42,556 nucleotides of DNA from a virus: IMG/VR virus record IMGVR_UViG_3300033148_004419, positions 1-42,556 of that record. The stretch is one strand, 5' to 3'. Positions 25,508 through 32,219 of this stretch are shown here, piece by piece. Numbering within the stretch: position 1 is the first letter of the stretch; the number at the start of each line of letters is the position of its first letter. The notes below the pieces were generated by a model. It saw only the letters and a program-made list of their open reading frames with translations, had not been told where the DNA came from and did no database searches. The position numbers and the translations under genes are program-made.

Positions 25508-27189
25508 TTACGTATTCAGGGTTGTTCTTAGATTAATAACCCATGCATCGTTAGTGATGCGCGGCACCTGAGCCATCTTGTATCCAACACTAGCATTGAG
25601 AGCCAATGGACCATCATAGATAGGTGGACGATAGATGAACTGAGAGCTATAACCGTCTTGCTCGATGCAAGCGTAAGCTTCCATACCCGCAACAAATACA
25701 TTGTAAATGTTCGCTGATAATAGAGAGGCTGTTGTGGTTACAGAACCTATTGAGGATAACACGAATCGAAGATTCGATACTGAACCCCATTCAGGTCTTA
25801 ATGTGTCACCTTGAGCTGGATAATTTGCCTTGGCAGTAAAGCCAGTAACAGATTCCAAGTCACCGATAAGCTGGGTGCTACCCATGGCGAAATAAGCATC
25901 ACGAACTGGTGCGGTTCCAAACTTGTCATCACCTTCAATATTGTCGGCAATCGTGTACGCATTAGCGTTAGCTAGCGCTCTGATTACTTCATCAATATCT
26001 TGACGAGTCATCTCAGTTGGGTTGTCACCATTGGTTCCATTAACACAGTTAATGAAAGCTGCGGTGGAACCGAGCATGTTGCGTATCAATTCATCTTCAG
26101 TCTGTCTTAATGAGACACCAAGTCGCTGAGCTGCTGAATTCAATACTGGATCTTGGTTCTGAAGCTGTACCTGTTCGTTGAGATATACATATGTCGGCTC
26201 TGTTACTTTCGGTCTCTCATAACCTACTGACCAAAGCTTTCGCTTTTGGCGGGGTTCCCTCTTCGGAGATCCCTCTCATAGTTTCCTATGAGGTCAGACT
26301 GTCGCTTATGCCGCTAGGCATCCACCTCGCTCAGTCGTTGCAGGTAGACTTAAATTACCATTCATGTTATCATACTCACCATGAAAGAGACTCTTACTGA
26401 TGTAGAATTCGCTTACATGGCTGGAATTATCGATGGTGAAGGCTGTCTTTCCATTTTTAAACTTGGAAAAGATTACAAAACAAGGCAACGAGACTATCTT
26501 GCGGCTAAACTTACAATCACAAATACTAGTCTTGTATTGCTTGATTGGATAGTTGAACGCTTTGGTGGCAAGATAGGAACGAGAACAAAAATCAAGAACA
26601 GAAAAACATGCTATTATTGGCATGCTCACGGTGATCGTCTTGATTTTATCCTTGAACATTGTACACCCTTTCTTACTGAAAAGAAAAATAGAGGAGAGGT
26701 CCTCAAGGAATTTAGAAAAACATTCGACAAGAAAAGATGGGTTTCTAAACCTACACCTTCCGAAATCCATGATCTTCGTCTTTCCTTTAAAAATAAACTT
26801 CACGAGTATAACCTTCTTGGTATTTAAGTCCTTCCTTCGGGTTGTCATAGGATTTCTCCCTTAGAGTTCCCCGTAATCAGAGGCGGTTTTACTACGGCAC
26901 ACTATGCAGCTTTTTGCTGCGCCCAACCGTAAAAATCAATGGTAGCATCTATATTAACCGCTCTTAGCTGCTGCGCTGGTGGTGTAATACCAGAATTCCC
27001 CAATGGAACAGTCGCAGTCGCAAGTGGATTGTACCTCAGCATACGCAAGGTTGTACCACCATTAGCTGGCATGTTCTTTCTCATGGCTGGGATGCCATGA
27101 ATCATATAGGGAGTTGGAACAGACAACAACTTGTAAGATAAACTTTGCTGCACTGGAGCTGGAAGCGTAGTGCTGGTTGTAATTGCCAT
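25508..27189 (-). CDS. Major capsid protein (N4-gp56 type), gene split by a group I intron
   Basis: Two exons on the minus strand: 27189-26926 (88 codons, ending IDFYG) and 26194-25508 (228 residues plus stop, starting TYVYLNEQVQLQNQ). Joined they give 316 residues in one frame. The sequence RYNPLATATVPLGNSGITP, then the exon junction VNIDATIDFYG-TYVYLN and QDPVLNSAAQRLG, fits the N4-gp56 major capsid pattern, where homologues are uninterrupted at this place. Without splicing, the first exon reads seven extra codons to a TAG. The gene follows the scaffold gene by 30 bases. Splice sites are predicted from sequence only. Confidence 0.82.
26195..26925 (-). ncRNA. Group I intron in the capsid gene (731 nt)
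   Basis: P1: exon bases TACGGT (26931-26926) pair with internal guide GCCGTA (26898-26893), leaving a U-G pair at the 5' splice site; a GCAGC/GCTGC hairpin lies inside. P3: CCGCCTC (26886-26880) with GAGGTGG (26328-26322). P4: CGGG/CCCG around the GGGGAACTCTAAGGG core. P7: GACTG (26336-26332) with CAGTC (26301-26297). P8: ATGCC/GGCAT. P9: CTCATAG-GAAA-CTATGAG (26292-26275), and another GAAA-capped helix follows. The intron ends in G. All core helices of a self-splicing intron are present. Confidence 0.88.
26381..26827 (+). CDS. LAGLIDADG homing endonuclease, antisense to its host intron
   Basis: 148 residues with one LAGLIDADG motif, YMAGIIDGEGCL (residues 12-23), as in homodimeric enzymes of this size. 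These enzymes cut intronless alleles to spread their intron. The gene is on the plus strand while the intron and capsid gene are on the minus strand, so it needs its own transcript. I see no Shine-Dalgarno before the ATG. The stop codon lies at the edge of the intron core, so the gene fills a peripheral loop without breaking core helices. Confidence 0.85.
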   Translation: MKETLTDVEFAYMAGIIDGEGCLSIFKLGKDYKTRQRDYLAAKLTITNTSLVLLDWIVERFGGKIGTRTKIKNRKTCYYWHAHGDRLDFILEHCTPFLTEKKNRGEVLKEFRKTFDKKRWVSKPTPSEIHDLRLSFKNKLHEYNLLGI

Positions 27190-27219
27190 TATTTACTCCG
27201 TTGTTACACAGAGTGACAG

Positions 27220-27972
27220 CTAACCCCTTCGAATAGCGTCCACCATCTCTTGATGGAGCTGTTTCTTCAGTTCAGGTGTTAAACCCTTGGAGAACATGTT
27301 TGCATCGCCTACTGAATTCTTCCCTGCTACTGCATTGGGAGATACAGGTTTTGATATGTTGCGAGCCGCATCTTTCTTCATTTGTTCAACACTATCGTTC
27401 TTGTCCAGTCCAAGCTTCTTTATCTGCTTGTAGGCTACCTTGCCTTGCATATACATGTCCTTGGACTGATTAATCATTGCCGCCAACTCTGGTTCGTTCT
27501 TAATTAAGTAATCAACATTTTCTTTACTTACTACTTCGTCAAAGTCGGCAAACTCTTGCTTCAATCGTGTAGGAGCATTGGCTTGCTCATGCTCAGCTAA
27601 CGTCTTCTTGACGATATCCCTGGCAATCTTCTCTGCCTCGCGATGTATCGTCTTCTTCGTCTGACCAAGCGTGGGTATCTCAGAATCATCCTCGTCTGGC
27701 TCTGGTGGTGTCTCTTGCTTCATCTTTCCCGCGGCAAGCTCCTTCACCATCGCCATATACTCGGCATTCTGCCTTTCTAGTTCCCTACTTCGACGCTCCG
27801 CCTCGTCACGACTAGATTCAAGTGCTCTCCAGTTGCGGTCTTGTTCTTCTGCACTTGGCCTCTGTGTAGAAGTTTGCTCCTGGTCACCCTGATTCTCGCC
27901 TTCCGAGACTTGAGTGTTTTCGTCTTGTGGAGCGGCGTTGTCCACGGTTTGCGCCTCTGTTGGTATCGTCAT
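27220..27972 (-). CDS. Capsid scaffolding protein
   Basis: 250 residues from the ATG with ribosome-binding site AAAGGAGTG; an upstream in-frame start lacks one. The N-terminal third is acidic and Gln-rich, followed by a coiled coil (ESSRDEAERRSRELERQNAE), a charged middle, and a basic C-terminal helix (LTPELKKQLHQEMVDAIRRG) typical of capsid-binding ends of scaffolds. Its position directly upstream of the capsid gene in transcription order supports the call. Confidence 0.75.
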   Translation of the reverse strand: MTIPTEAQTVDNAAPQDENTQVSEGENQGDQEQTSTQRPSAEEQDRNWRALESSRDEAERRSRELERQNAEYMAMVKELAAGKMKQETPPEPDEDDSEIPTLGQTKKTIHREAEKIARDIVKKTLAEHEQANAPTRLKQEFADFDEVVSKENVDYLIKNEPELAAMINQSKDMYMQGKVAYKQIKKLGLDKNDSVEQMKKDAARNISKPVSPNAVAGKNSVGDANMFSKGLTPELKKQLHQEMVDAIRRG

Positions 27973-28118
27973 AAAAACACTCCTTTGGTGAGTCGACCAC
28001 CTGTTCAACTGTTAATTACTTAACCTTGTACCCGTCCGCAGGGCAGCGCATCGCATAGCGAAACAAGATTAAATATATTCGTATTATGTAAATTGAAATA
28101 ATTATTCACAAGAAAAAA

Positions 28119-28139
28119 GGTGTACAAAAGGCGTACACC
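28119..28139. promoter_or_regulatory. Operator-like inverted repeat (GGTGTAC ... GTACACC)
   Basis: GGTGTAC (28119-28125) and GTACACC (28133-28139) are separated by seven bases, just downstream of the candidate leftward late promoter. The same half-sites meet as GGTGTACACC at 28273-28282, so a common binding protein is likely. Confidence 0.55.
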
Positions 28140-28168
28140 GAAGTTATAGCGGATTTTAGGTATAACCC

Positions 28169-28196
28169 AGTATAAGTTGATATAAATTTATGTCAT
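28169..28196 (-). promoter_or_regulatory. Candidate promoter of the scaffold-capsid operon
   Basis: On the minus strand, -35 ATGACA (28196-28191) and -10 TATACT (28174-28169), spacer 16 bp, about 190 bases before the scaffold gene. A TGACATAAA sequence is repeated upstream as part of a TTGACA (28223-28218). Confidence 0.5.
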
Positions 28197-28223
28197 ATTG
28201 AAAGTGATCCAATTTTATGTCAA

Positions 28224-28242
28224 TATCACCAGAAAAGTGATA
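28224..28242. repeat. Inverted repeat TATCAC-N7-GTGATA
   Basis: A perfect 6-bp inverted repeat in the middle of the control region between the divergent candidate promoters. Possible operator; no other support. Confidence 0.35.
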
Positions 28243-28272
28243 CCCTTTTTTGACAGACTGACCACGTCTTAA

Positions 28273-28282
28273 GGTGTACACC
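28273..28282. promoter_or_regulatory. Operator-like palindrome GGTGTACACC
   Basis: A perfect 10-bp palindrome made from the same half-sites as 28119-28139. It ends 11 bases before the TTGACA of the rightward promoter, a position where a bound regulator could act on that promoter. Confidence 0.5.
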
Positions 28283-28293
28283 TGAAATAAGTC

Positions 28294-28321
28294 TTGACAA
28301 CATGTTTATTTATGATAAAAT
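28294..28321 (+). promoter_or_regulatory. Near-consensus sigma70 promoter pointing right
   Basis: Perfect -35 TTGACA (28294-28299) and -10 TAAAAT (28316-28321), spacer 16 bp. No plus-strand gene follows; the transcript would run into a strong hairpin (28322-28371) and then antisense to the tRNA-like region. It may make a short RNA. Confidence 0.6.
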
Positions 28322-28371
28322 AGCGGGTTAAGCGTGGAGCACGATACCACCTACCACGCAAGGGACCCGCT
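28322..28371 (-). terminator. Long hairpin closing the early/tRNA-like transcript
   Basis: Nested stems AGCGGGT / ACCCGCT and GCGTGG / CCACGC make a long hairpin. On the minus strand it is followed by ATTTTATC, a weak T-tail, and lies after the small-gene operon and tRNA-like sequence, so it may end that transcript. On the plus strand it is followed by AAAACTTTTTC right after a strong promoter. Direction of action is uncertain. Confidence 0.5.
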
Positions 28372-28475
28372 AAAACTTTTTCATTGACAGTAATTCGGAA
28401 ATCAAATATATCTTGACTTTCTTCTTTTTTACAATTTTTTCTTCTTTTAATAGCAGGAGATACCCCCCAGAAAAA

Positions 28476-28577
28476 AGGAGAATGCTGCTTTAAGCCAGAC
28501 TCGGCCATCCTCACCAAATAAGGTCAGGAGTGGGATTCGAACCCACGGTGACACATAAAGTGCCACTACATTCCCCT
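28476..28577 (-). ncRNA. Circularly permuted or scrambled class II tRNA-like sequence
   Basis: On the minus strand the parts of a Leu/Ser-type tRNA occur in the wrong order. First come an anticodon-stem 3' strand (AGGGGAATGT), a long variable arm (GTGGCAC-TTTAT-GTGTCAC), a canonical T arm (GTGGG-TTCGAAT-CCCAC) and a 3' acceptor strand (TCCTGACC). After a six-base spacer (TTATTT) come the 5' acceptor strand (GGTGAGGA), a D arm (TGGCCGAGTCTGGCTTAAAGC in part) and an anticodon-stem 5' strand (GCATTCTCCT). The acceptor strands pair with one G-G mismatch, and the anticodon-stem strands pair for ten bases. No CCA is encoded. If the ends were joined near the stem, a UAG (Leu) anticodon is possible. 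A decayed tandem tRNA pair is the main alternative. Confidence 0.55.
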
Positions 28578-28657
28578 AAGTAAAAATCTAACCTACACGT
28601 CGTACCTTCGACCAGCCATTGTCCTAGGCTACTGGCCACACCTTAAGTTACCATCAA

Positions 28658-28685
28658 AATAAGGACGTTACGCTTCTACCTTATT
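28658..28685 (-). repeat. Hairpin upstream of the tRNA-like sequence
   Basis: AATAAGG / CCTTATT, a perfect 7-bp inverted repeat with a 14-base loop, in the 169-bp non-coding stretch 28578-28746. GTCG/CGAC (28596-28610 region) and a CCTTA/TAAGG pairing are also present. Together they suggest a structured leader before the tRNA-like element. No ORF is supported here. Confidence 0.4.
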
Positions 28686-28746
28686 CCTTCCCTCGGCTAA
28701 ATTAACCATTTTCGTGGCATCATGCAAATGAGTCAGTATTACATAT

Positions 28747-29028
28747 TTAAGGAAGTTCTTTCCACTGATAAACTAGATCATCTGTTTGACTGCGATCCCA
28801 ACTAGAAAGAATTTCATCTGACCACCCACTCTGGTATATAAATTTTGGCTCAACACTGAATTCAATTTCATCTTCATATCCATCGGCAGAATCAGTGAGT
28901 ATCCGAACAGCATATTTGCCATTTTCTTTAGGCGGTTCTTTGTAGGCATTATGCCACCCCGTTTGGTCACATTCACATTTCCAATCACCTGTCTTTTTTA
29001 CCCCACAACAACAATACATTCCCATCAT
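28747..29028 (-). CDS. DUF551-like protein with cysteine-rich N-terminus
   Basis: 93 residues. The C-terminal part (NAYKEPPKENGKYAVRILTD, then YQWKELP at the end) matches the DUF551 pattern of small phage proteins. The first 20 residues add a Cys cluster (MYCCCGVKKTGDWKCECDQ) that could bind metal. The ATG overlaps the stop of the upstream gene. It is the last gene of the small-gene operon. Unknown function. Confidence 0.68.
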   Translation of the reverse strand: MMGMYCCCGVKKTGDWKCECDQTGWHNAYKEPPKENGKYAVRILTDSADGYEDEIEFSVEPKFIYQSGWSDEILSSWDRSQTDDLVYQWKELP

Positions 29029-29459
29029 TCACCATACACCTTATCAAGTTTTTCTGCCTTGAAAAGCTTGCAGAACTCGATTAACTGCGACTGCTCTAAA
29101 GGCAATGTTGATGAATTCTCATTGATAAATTCTATCGAATTCTTGTCAGGCAATACCCACAAGAACTTCAGATCTCCCGTTGATGGAAAATACTTGAATA
29201 CCGTCTGGTCATAGTCTGGAGTCGGTAATGTAAACCTGGCTAGGAAATATTGCCTTATCACATTCACCAGCAATCGCTCTCTCTTGTTTATCACCACTAT
29301 GTAATATGGGTCTTTCCAGTCTTTGTGGTTCTTGATACACTCCTCAACTTGAGGTAAGAACTGCTTGTTCATCTCTTTCTGTGTGTCGATGATACCTTGC
29401 TTTTCATCGGGGTTCTTCAATAACTCCGTCGAAACTTCACCTACAGTCTTTTTGGTCAT
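29025..29459 (-). CDS. Unknown early phage protein, 144 aa
   Basis: The N-terminus is helical and charged (EVSTELLKNPDEKQGIID). The middle has PYYIVVINKRERLLVNVIRQ and FLARFTLPTPDYDQTVFKYF. It is coupled on both sides by overlaps (ATGA upstream with the 59-residue gene). I do not recognise the family. Confidence 0.7.
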   Translation of the reverse strand: MTKKTVGEVSTELLKNPDEKQGIIDTQKEMNKQFLPQVEECIKNHKDWKDPYYIVVINKRERLLVNVIRQYFLARFTLPTPDYDQTVFKYFPSTGDLKFLWVLPDKNSIEFINENSSTLPLEQSQLIEFCKLFKAEKLDKVYGE

Positions 29460-29635
29460 TTCTTTATCCTTTCTTTGTGCTCATGATCCTTTAAACGAAT
29501 ATGATAGAGAAGAACAGGATCGATCTCTGAGGGATCGGATATGTATTCTCTTTTTAGTCTTCGTCCCGTTGGCTTGACACCTGCTGTCAGTGGCTCTGTT
29601 GCAACCTGCGACCATTTAACTGTCTTTTTTGTCAT
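29456..29635 (-). CDS. Basic 59-residue protein
   Basis: It starts MTKKTVKWSQVATEPL and continues GVKPTGRRLKREYISDPSEI. It begins at an ATGA overlap with the upstream gene and ends in an ATGA overlap with the downstream gene, so coupling decides the start. Its N-terminus shares MTKKTV with the next gene, which hints at a duplicated translation-initiation region. Function unknown. Confidence 0.65.
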   Translation of the reverse strand: MTKKTVKWSQVATEPLTAGVKPTGRRLKREYISDPSEIDPVLLYHIRLKDHEHKERIKK

Positions 29636-29856
29636 TTTTTCTCCTTGTATTCCTCTAAATAATAATAAATAAATGTATATCTATCATGAAAACCTATTTC
29701 CCTTTCTGTGATTTTAGCCACAACACTACTCCCATCCTCTGCTTTCCAGGAAACAATATCTCCGACGATCATAACAGGAATTTTATAGTCGTGGTTTCGT
29801 GTAGGGTAAACCTCTTCTCCTCCCAAATAAAAGGCGACATCTGCTTCGTATTTCAT
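29632..29856 (-). CDS. Unknown small beta-rich protein, 74 aa
   Basis: Started at the ATG that overlaps the upstream stop (ATGA) rather than five codons earlier. The sequence KYEADVAFYLGGEEVYPTRN, then IVGDIVSWKAEDGSSVVAKI and YTFIYYYLEEY suggests a small beta barrel. Not recognised. Confidence 0.62.
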   Translation of the reverse strand: MKYEADVAFYLGGEEVYPTRNHDYKIPVMIVGDIVSWKAEDGSSVVAKITEREIGFHDRYTFIYYYLEEYKEKK

Positions 29857-30038
29857 TCCGTCACCGTCCATTCGTGCCCGTTAGAGCACCTATAGGTTGT
29901 TGTGGTTGTATTATGGTCTTCATCGTGGTAATTGCCGTCTTCGTCGTAATATGGTGGAAAGTACACGTCTGTTGTCATGCCTATGCTTGGATATACACAG
30001 CTTTTCTTTCCTTCATTCTCACAAAATGGACATTTCAT
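29853..30038 (-). CDS. Zinc-ribbon protein, 61 aa
   Basis: It begins MKCPFCENEGKKSCVYP and ends YRCSNGHEWTVTE. The CxxC near the start and the C-x-NGH-x-W near the end form a likely zinc ribbon. A Thr run lies between them. Coupled by ATGA on both sides. Probably a nucleic-acid or protein-binding accessory; no specific role can be named. Confidence 0.65.
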   Translation of the reverse strand: MKCPFCENEGKKSCVYPSIGMTTDVYFPPYYDEDGNYHDEDHNTTTTTYRCSNGHEWTVTE

Positions 30039-30223
30039 AATTTAAACTCCTCGTCGCTGGCGAGAAACAAAAAAATGCTTGCTGCCTCAAATAATACTGG
30101 TAAAAAGAGAAAATATAATACATTTGGTTCATTCGGCTCAATTTTACCAAGCGCTATATGAATCAACACTATGATAATTACCACAAGCCATTTTATGATG
30201 TGTGCAAGGCCGAATAGTCTCAT
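30035..30223 (-). CDS. Two-span membrane protein, 62 aa
   Basis: Two hydrophobic segments, HIIKWLVVIIIVLIHIALG and VLYFLFLPVLFEAASIFLFL, are joined by a short polar loop (KIEPNEPN), and the tail is charged. It could be a holin-like or superinfection-related membrane protein, but it is in the early-type operon and there is no lysis gene next to it. Coupled by ATGA to the zinc-ribbon gene. Confidence 0.62.
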   Translation of the reverse strand: MRLFGLAHIIKWLVVIIIVLIHIALGKIEPNEPNVLYFLFLPVLFEAASIFLFLASDEEFKL

Positions 30224-30472
30224 TTATACCTCTATCCCTGGCAATAGTGCCTTCAGTGCAAAAAAATAAACAAGACCACTTTCGTTGCCAATACATGCAA
30301 CCATTGGGAGTCTATTGCCGCCGATCATAATAGACCCATGCACTTCATCTAAAAGGGGTGGATATATGAATCCAGCAACAAGGCCAAGAGTCTCATTAAG
30401 TTCCATAGAGCGAAGTTTTATATTGATCGCTTTTATAATAGCATCTTTATGTTCTGGGAATTTAGGTTTCAT
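30224..30472 (-). CDS. Unknown small protein, 82 aa
   Basis: It begins MKPKFPEHKDAIIKAINIKL, then a neutral Gly/Pro-rich region (LVAGFIYPPLLDEVHGSIMI). Not recognised. It overlaps the upstream gene by 4 bases and abuts the downstream membrane-protein gene. Confidence 0.6.
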   Translation of the reverse strand: MKPKFPEHKDAIIKAINIKLRSMELNETLGLVAGFIYPPLLDEVHGSIMIGGNRLPMVACIGNESGLVYFFALKALLPGIEV

Positions 30473-30768
30473 TCCTTCTCGACCTTCTTCTTGGGAAAGA
30501 ACCGAGACTCTGTTCTTTGAGATTCTTGGAGGAAGGCACGAGCGATACCGCCCATTTCTTTCTTTTCTTTTTTCTCATCAATGAGTTCTTGCCTCCATTT
30601 ATCTATGACCGCAGTGGCTTTTTCGCATGTCTTTTCGATTTTTTTGGTTTTATCCATGTTTTTGAGGTCTTCAGACGAAGGCACACGGTACATGCCAGTA
30701 TCGCGAACTCTATATTCGCTCATTCCGCCTTCAGCGGCGGTGGTGTCTTTGACAGATATGTCGTTCAT
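30469..30768 (-). CDS. Charged helical protein, 99 aa
   Basis: Lys/Glu-rich with a probable coiled coil (KTKKIEKTCEKATAVIDKWR, then QELIDEKKEKKEM) and a basic C-terminus (SRFFPKKKVEKE). The start overlaps the stop of the upstream zinc-ribbon gene. Not recognised. Confidence 0.62.
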   Translation of the reverse strand: MNDISVKDTTAAEGGMSEYRVRDTGMYRVPSSEDLKNMDKTKKIEKTCEKATAVIDKWRQELIDEKKEKKEMGGIARAFLQESQRTESRFFPKKKVEKE

Positions 30769-30959
30769 TTCTTGTCCTCCTGTTTAGCAAAAAGTTTCTC
30801 GAATTCCTCTTTTTCTTCTTTTGTATCCAACGTTCTAAGCGACATGGATTCACTGCTCTTGCACTGAGGGCACTTGATGCCTCTGAGATCACCGTTTATG
30901 ACTATCTGTGCCCATTTATGTTCACATTTGTTGCATTTTGCATTATGTTTACTTTTCAT
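30765..30959 (-). CDS. Zinc-ribbon protein, 64 aa
   Basis: CNKC at residues 9-12 and CPQC at about 30-33 form a treble-clef or ribbon zinc site (AKCNKCEHKWAQIVINGDLR, then GIKCPQCKSSES). The tail is charged and helical. Such mini-proteins often bind nucleic acid or host enzymes. Coupled by ATGA. Confidence 0.65.
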   Translation of the reverse strand: MKSKHNAKCNKCEHKWAQIVINGDLRGIKCPQCKSSESMSLRTLDTKEEKEEFEKLFAKQEDKK

Positions 30960-31171
30960 TTATTGTCCTCCCTTGAATCAAGCAGTGCTTTGTATCCTTC
31001 AACAATTTCGTGATATGTCTCATAAGTTTCTTTGTATTTCTCATATAGCTCTGAATATGATTCACAAGTTTCTGCTGCGTCATTAACTGAGCGTGCTACG
31101 CCGATCAAAGCGACTAGTGCTCCTATAGTAGCGCACAATATCCCTGCAATCACGCCTATTAAAATTGCCAT
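30956..31171 (-). CDS. Membrane-anchored coiled-coil protein, 71 aa
   Basis: An N-terminal transmembrane segment (ILIGVIAGILCATIGALVAL) is followed by a Tyr/Glu-rich heptad region (YSELYEKYKETYETYHEIVE). The layout resembles inner-membrane spanins, but they are usually longer and next to lysis genes, which are absent here. Coupled by ATGA to the zinc-ribbon gene. Confidence 0.6.
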   Translation of the reverse strand: MAILIGVIAGILCATIGALVALIGVARSVNDAAETCESYSELYEKYKETYETYHEIVEGYKALLDSREDNK

Positions 31172-31189
31172 GGTGTGTCCTTCAATTCT

Positions 31190-31408
31190 TTAACTTTCAT
31201 CTTCCATCCCCTTCTTGATTAAAGATTCTATAAGCTCATCAGATGCATGAAGCTTTTTCAGTGTTGCCTCAACATACTGCTTGCTAAGCTCAGGAAGCCC
31301 CTTTGCTAAACTGTCCATGAGTGCAGGTATTACAGTCTCTATGGCATCCGTCGAACCCTGAATATAGCAATCATGACAGAGCCGAATCCATTTTTCTCTT
31401 TCAGTCAT
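31190..31408 (-). CDS. Unknown helical protein, 72 aa
   Basis: It begins MTEREKWIRLCHDCYIQGST and is helical throughout (LSKQYVEATLKKLHASDELI). Not recognised. It is separated by 12-18 bases from its neighbours, so its own ribosome-binding site (AGGAGAAGAAAG) is used. Confidence 0.62.
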   Translation of the reverse strand: MTEREKWIRLCHDCYIQGSTDAIETVIPALMDSLAKGLPELSKQYVEATLKKLHASDELIESLIKKGMEDES

Positions 31409-31420
31409 CTTTCTTCTCCT

Positions 31421-31597
31421 CTAATTAAGCGTTGTTATATCCAATATAACATCGACACATTCGTCGCAAACAGGATGTTTATTTTTGCCAAACCGACTGA
31501 CACTCTCTCCATCTGTCACCTCGCAGCAAAAGAAGCATAAAATCCACTGTTCCCCTAATTCATTTGCACATTTTGTGTTATTATCAGGAAACTTCAT
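31421..31597 (-). CDS. Small zinc-finger protein, 58 aa
   Basis: Starts MKFPDNNTKCANELGEQWIL. Cys pairs CFFCC near residues 21-25 and CDEC near 44-47 suggest one metal site. The ATG lies inside the end of the upstream gene (14-base overlap) after GGTGAAAG. Not recognised further. Confidence 0.6.
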   Translation of the reverse strand: MKFPDNNTKCANELGEQWILCFFCCEVTDGESVSRFGKNKHPVCDECVDVILDITTLN

Positions 31598-31772
31598 CTT
31601 TCACCTCTCTTTTTCTTCCGTCACCGTCCCAAAATATCGGAATTGACTCTGTTTCATCTCGCAATTTAAGCTCTAAAAGGTTACGAGTGTCTTGGCCAGT
31701 ACTTATATGATATTGATGCAAAGAATCGATATAGCCATCCTCTCCAACAACAATAACAAAGTATTCACTCAT
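31584..31772 (-). CDS. Unknown small protein, 62 aa
   Basis: It begins MSEYFVIVVGEDGYIDSLHQ, with a beta start, and ends in a charged segment (DGDGRKREVKDEVS). The ATG overlaps the upstream stop. Not recognised. Confidence 0.6.
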   Translation of the reverse strand: MSEYFVIVVGEDGYIDSLHQYHISTGQDTRNLLELKLRDETESIPIFWDGDGRKREVKDEVS

Positions 31773-31981
31773 CTTTCACCCCTGGGGAGTTCGATATCAA
31801 AATAATGTTTTCCAAGATCATTATTTGTCCTGATACGTGATTCTCTGTCGAATTCATTAATCATCTCTTGTGTTATTTTTTCTTCATTCACGAGACGATT
31901 CAATATAAATGCATTCTTTAATGATCGCCGGTATCCATCAACCGCGGCTATTTCAAGTGCTCTAAAAATGCTGTCCCCCAT
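31769..31981 (-). CDS. Unknown small helical protein, 70 aa
   Basis: Started at the ATG after GGAGGGGATGTAAG rather than the longer frame. Sequence MGDSIFRALEIAAVDGYRRS, then a charged helix (NEEKITQEMINEFDRESRI). Not recognised. It ends in an ATGA overlap with the downstream gene. Confidence 0.58.
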   Translation of the reverse strand: MGDSIFRALEIAAVDGYRRSLKNAFILNRLVNEEKITQEMINEFDRESRIRTNNDLGKHYFDIELPRGER

Positions 31982-31982
31982 C

Positions 31983-32219
31983 TTACATCCCCTCCATATG
32001 CTTTTTACGCCATGCATCAGCCTTTGCCTTCTTTTCGGCTATCTTTTCTCGTATCATCTTTCTCATCTGAAGGTCAGGATTGGTGTAGTGGCGCAAGCGT
32101 GCTTGTGCAACGCGGGTGACTCTTCTTTCTGTGGGAGCTGCGTGTATTTCAATGGGTCGGTCAAGTGTGATTGTGGTGTCTCGCCTCAGGCAATCTATGA
32201 TGGGCTGTAAGCAGTTCAT
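31983..32219 (-). CDS. Basic helical protein, 78 aa
   Basis: Arg/Lys-rich: TERRVTRVAQARLRHYTNPD, then RKMIREKIAEKKAKADAWRK. It could bind nucleic acid. The start overlaps the stop of the upstream membrane peptide by ATGA. Not recognised. Confidence 0.6.
   Translation of the reverse strand: MNCLQPIIDCLRRDTTITLDRPIEIHAAPTERRVTRVAQARLRHYTNPDLQMRKMIREKIAEKKAKADAWRKKHMEGM

Noticed and set aside
26306-26848. 180-codon open frame in the sense direction inside the capsid intron
   Set aside because: The opposite strand encodes a clear LAGLIDADG endonuclease; this frame has no recognisable motif and covers intron core helices.
28269-28517. 82-codon open frame on the minus strand
   Set aside because: It lies over the tRNA-like 5' half and hairpin, has no good ribosome-binding site and no protein-like pattern.
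28440-28746. Permuted intron-exon (split group I intron) flanking the tRNA halves
   Set aside because: A weak P1-like pairing (TCTCCT with GGGGGG) exists, but no P3, P4 or P7 can be found on either side.
28476-28746. tmRNA, including a permuted two-piece form
   Set aside because: There is no GGGG-type 5' end with the conserved D-loop region, no tag reading frame and no pseudoknot series; the long variable arm points to a class II tRNA instead.
30956-31171. Inner-membrane spanin
   Set aside because: The layout is similar, but it is short, in an early-type operon and has no outer spanin, holin or endolysin nearby.
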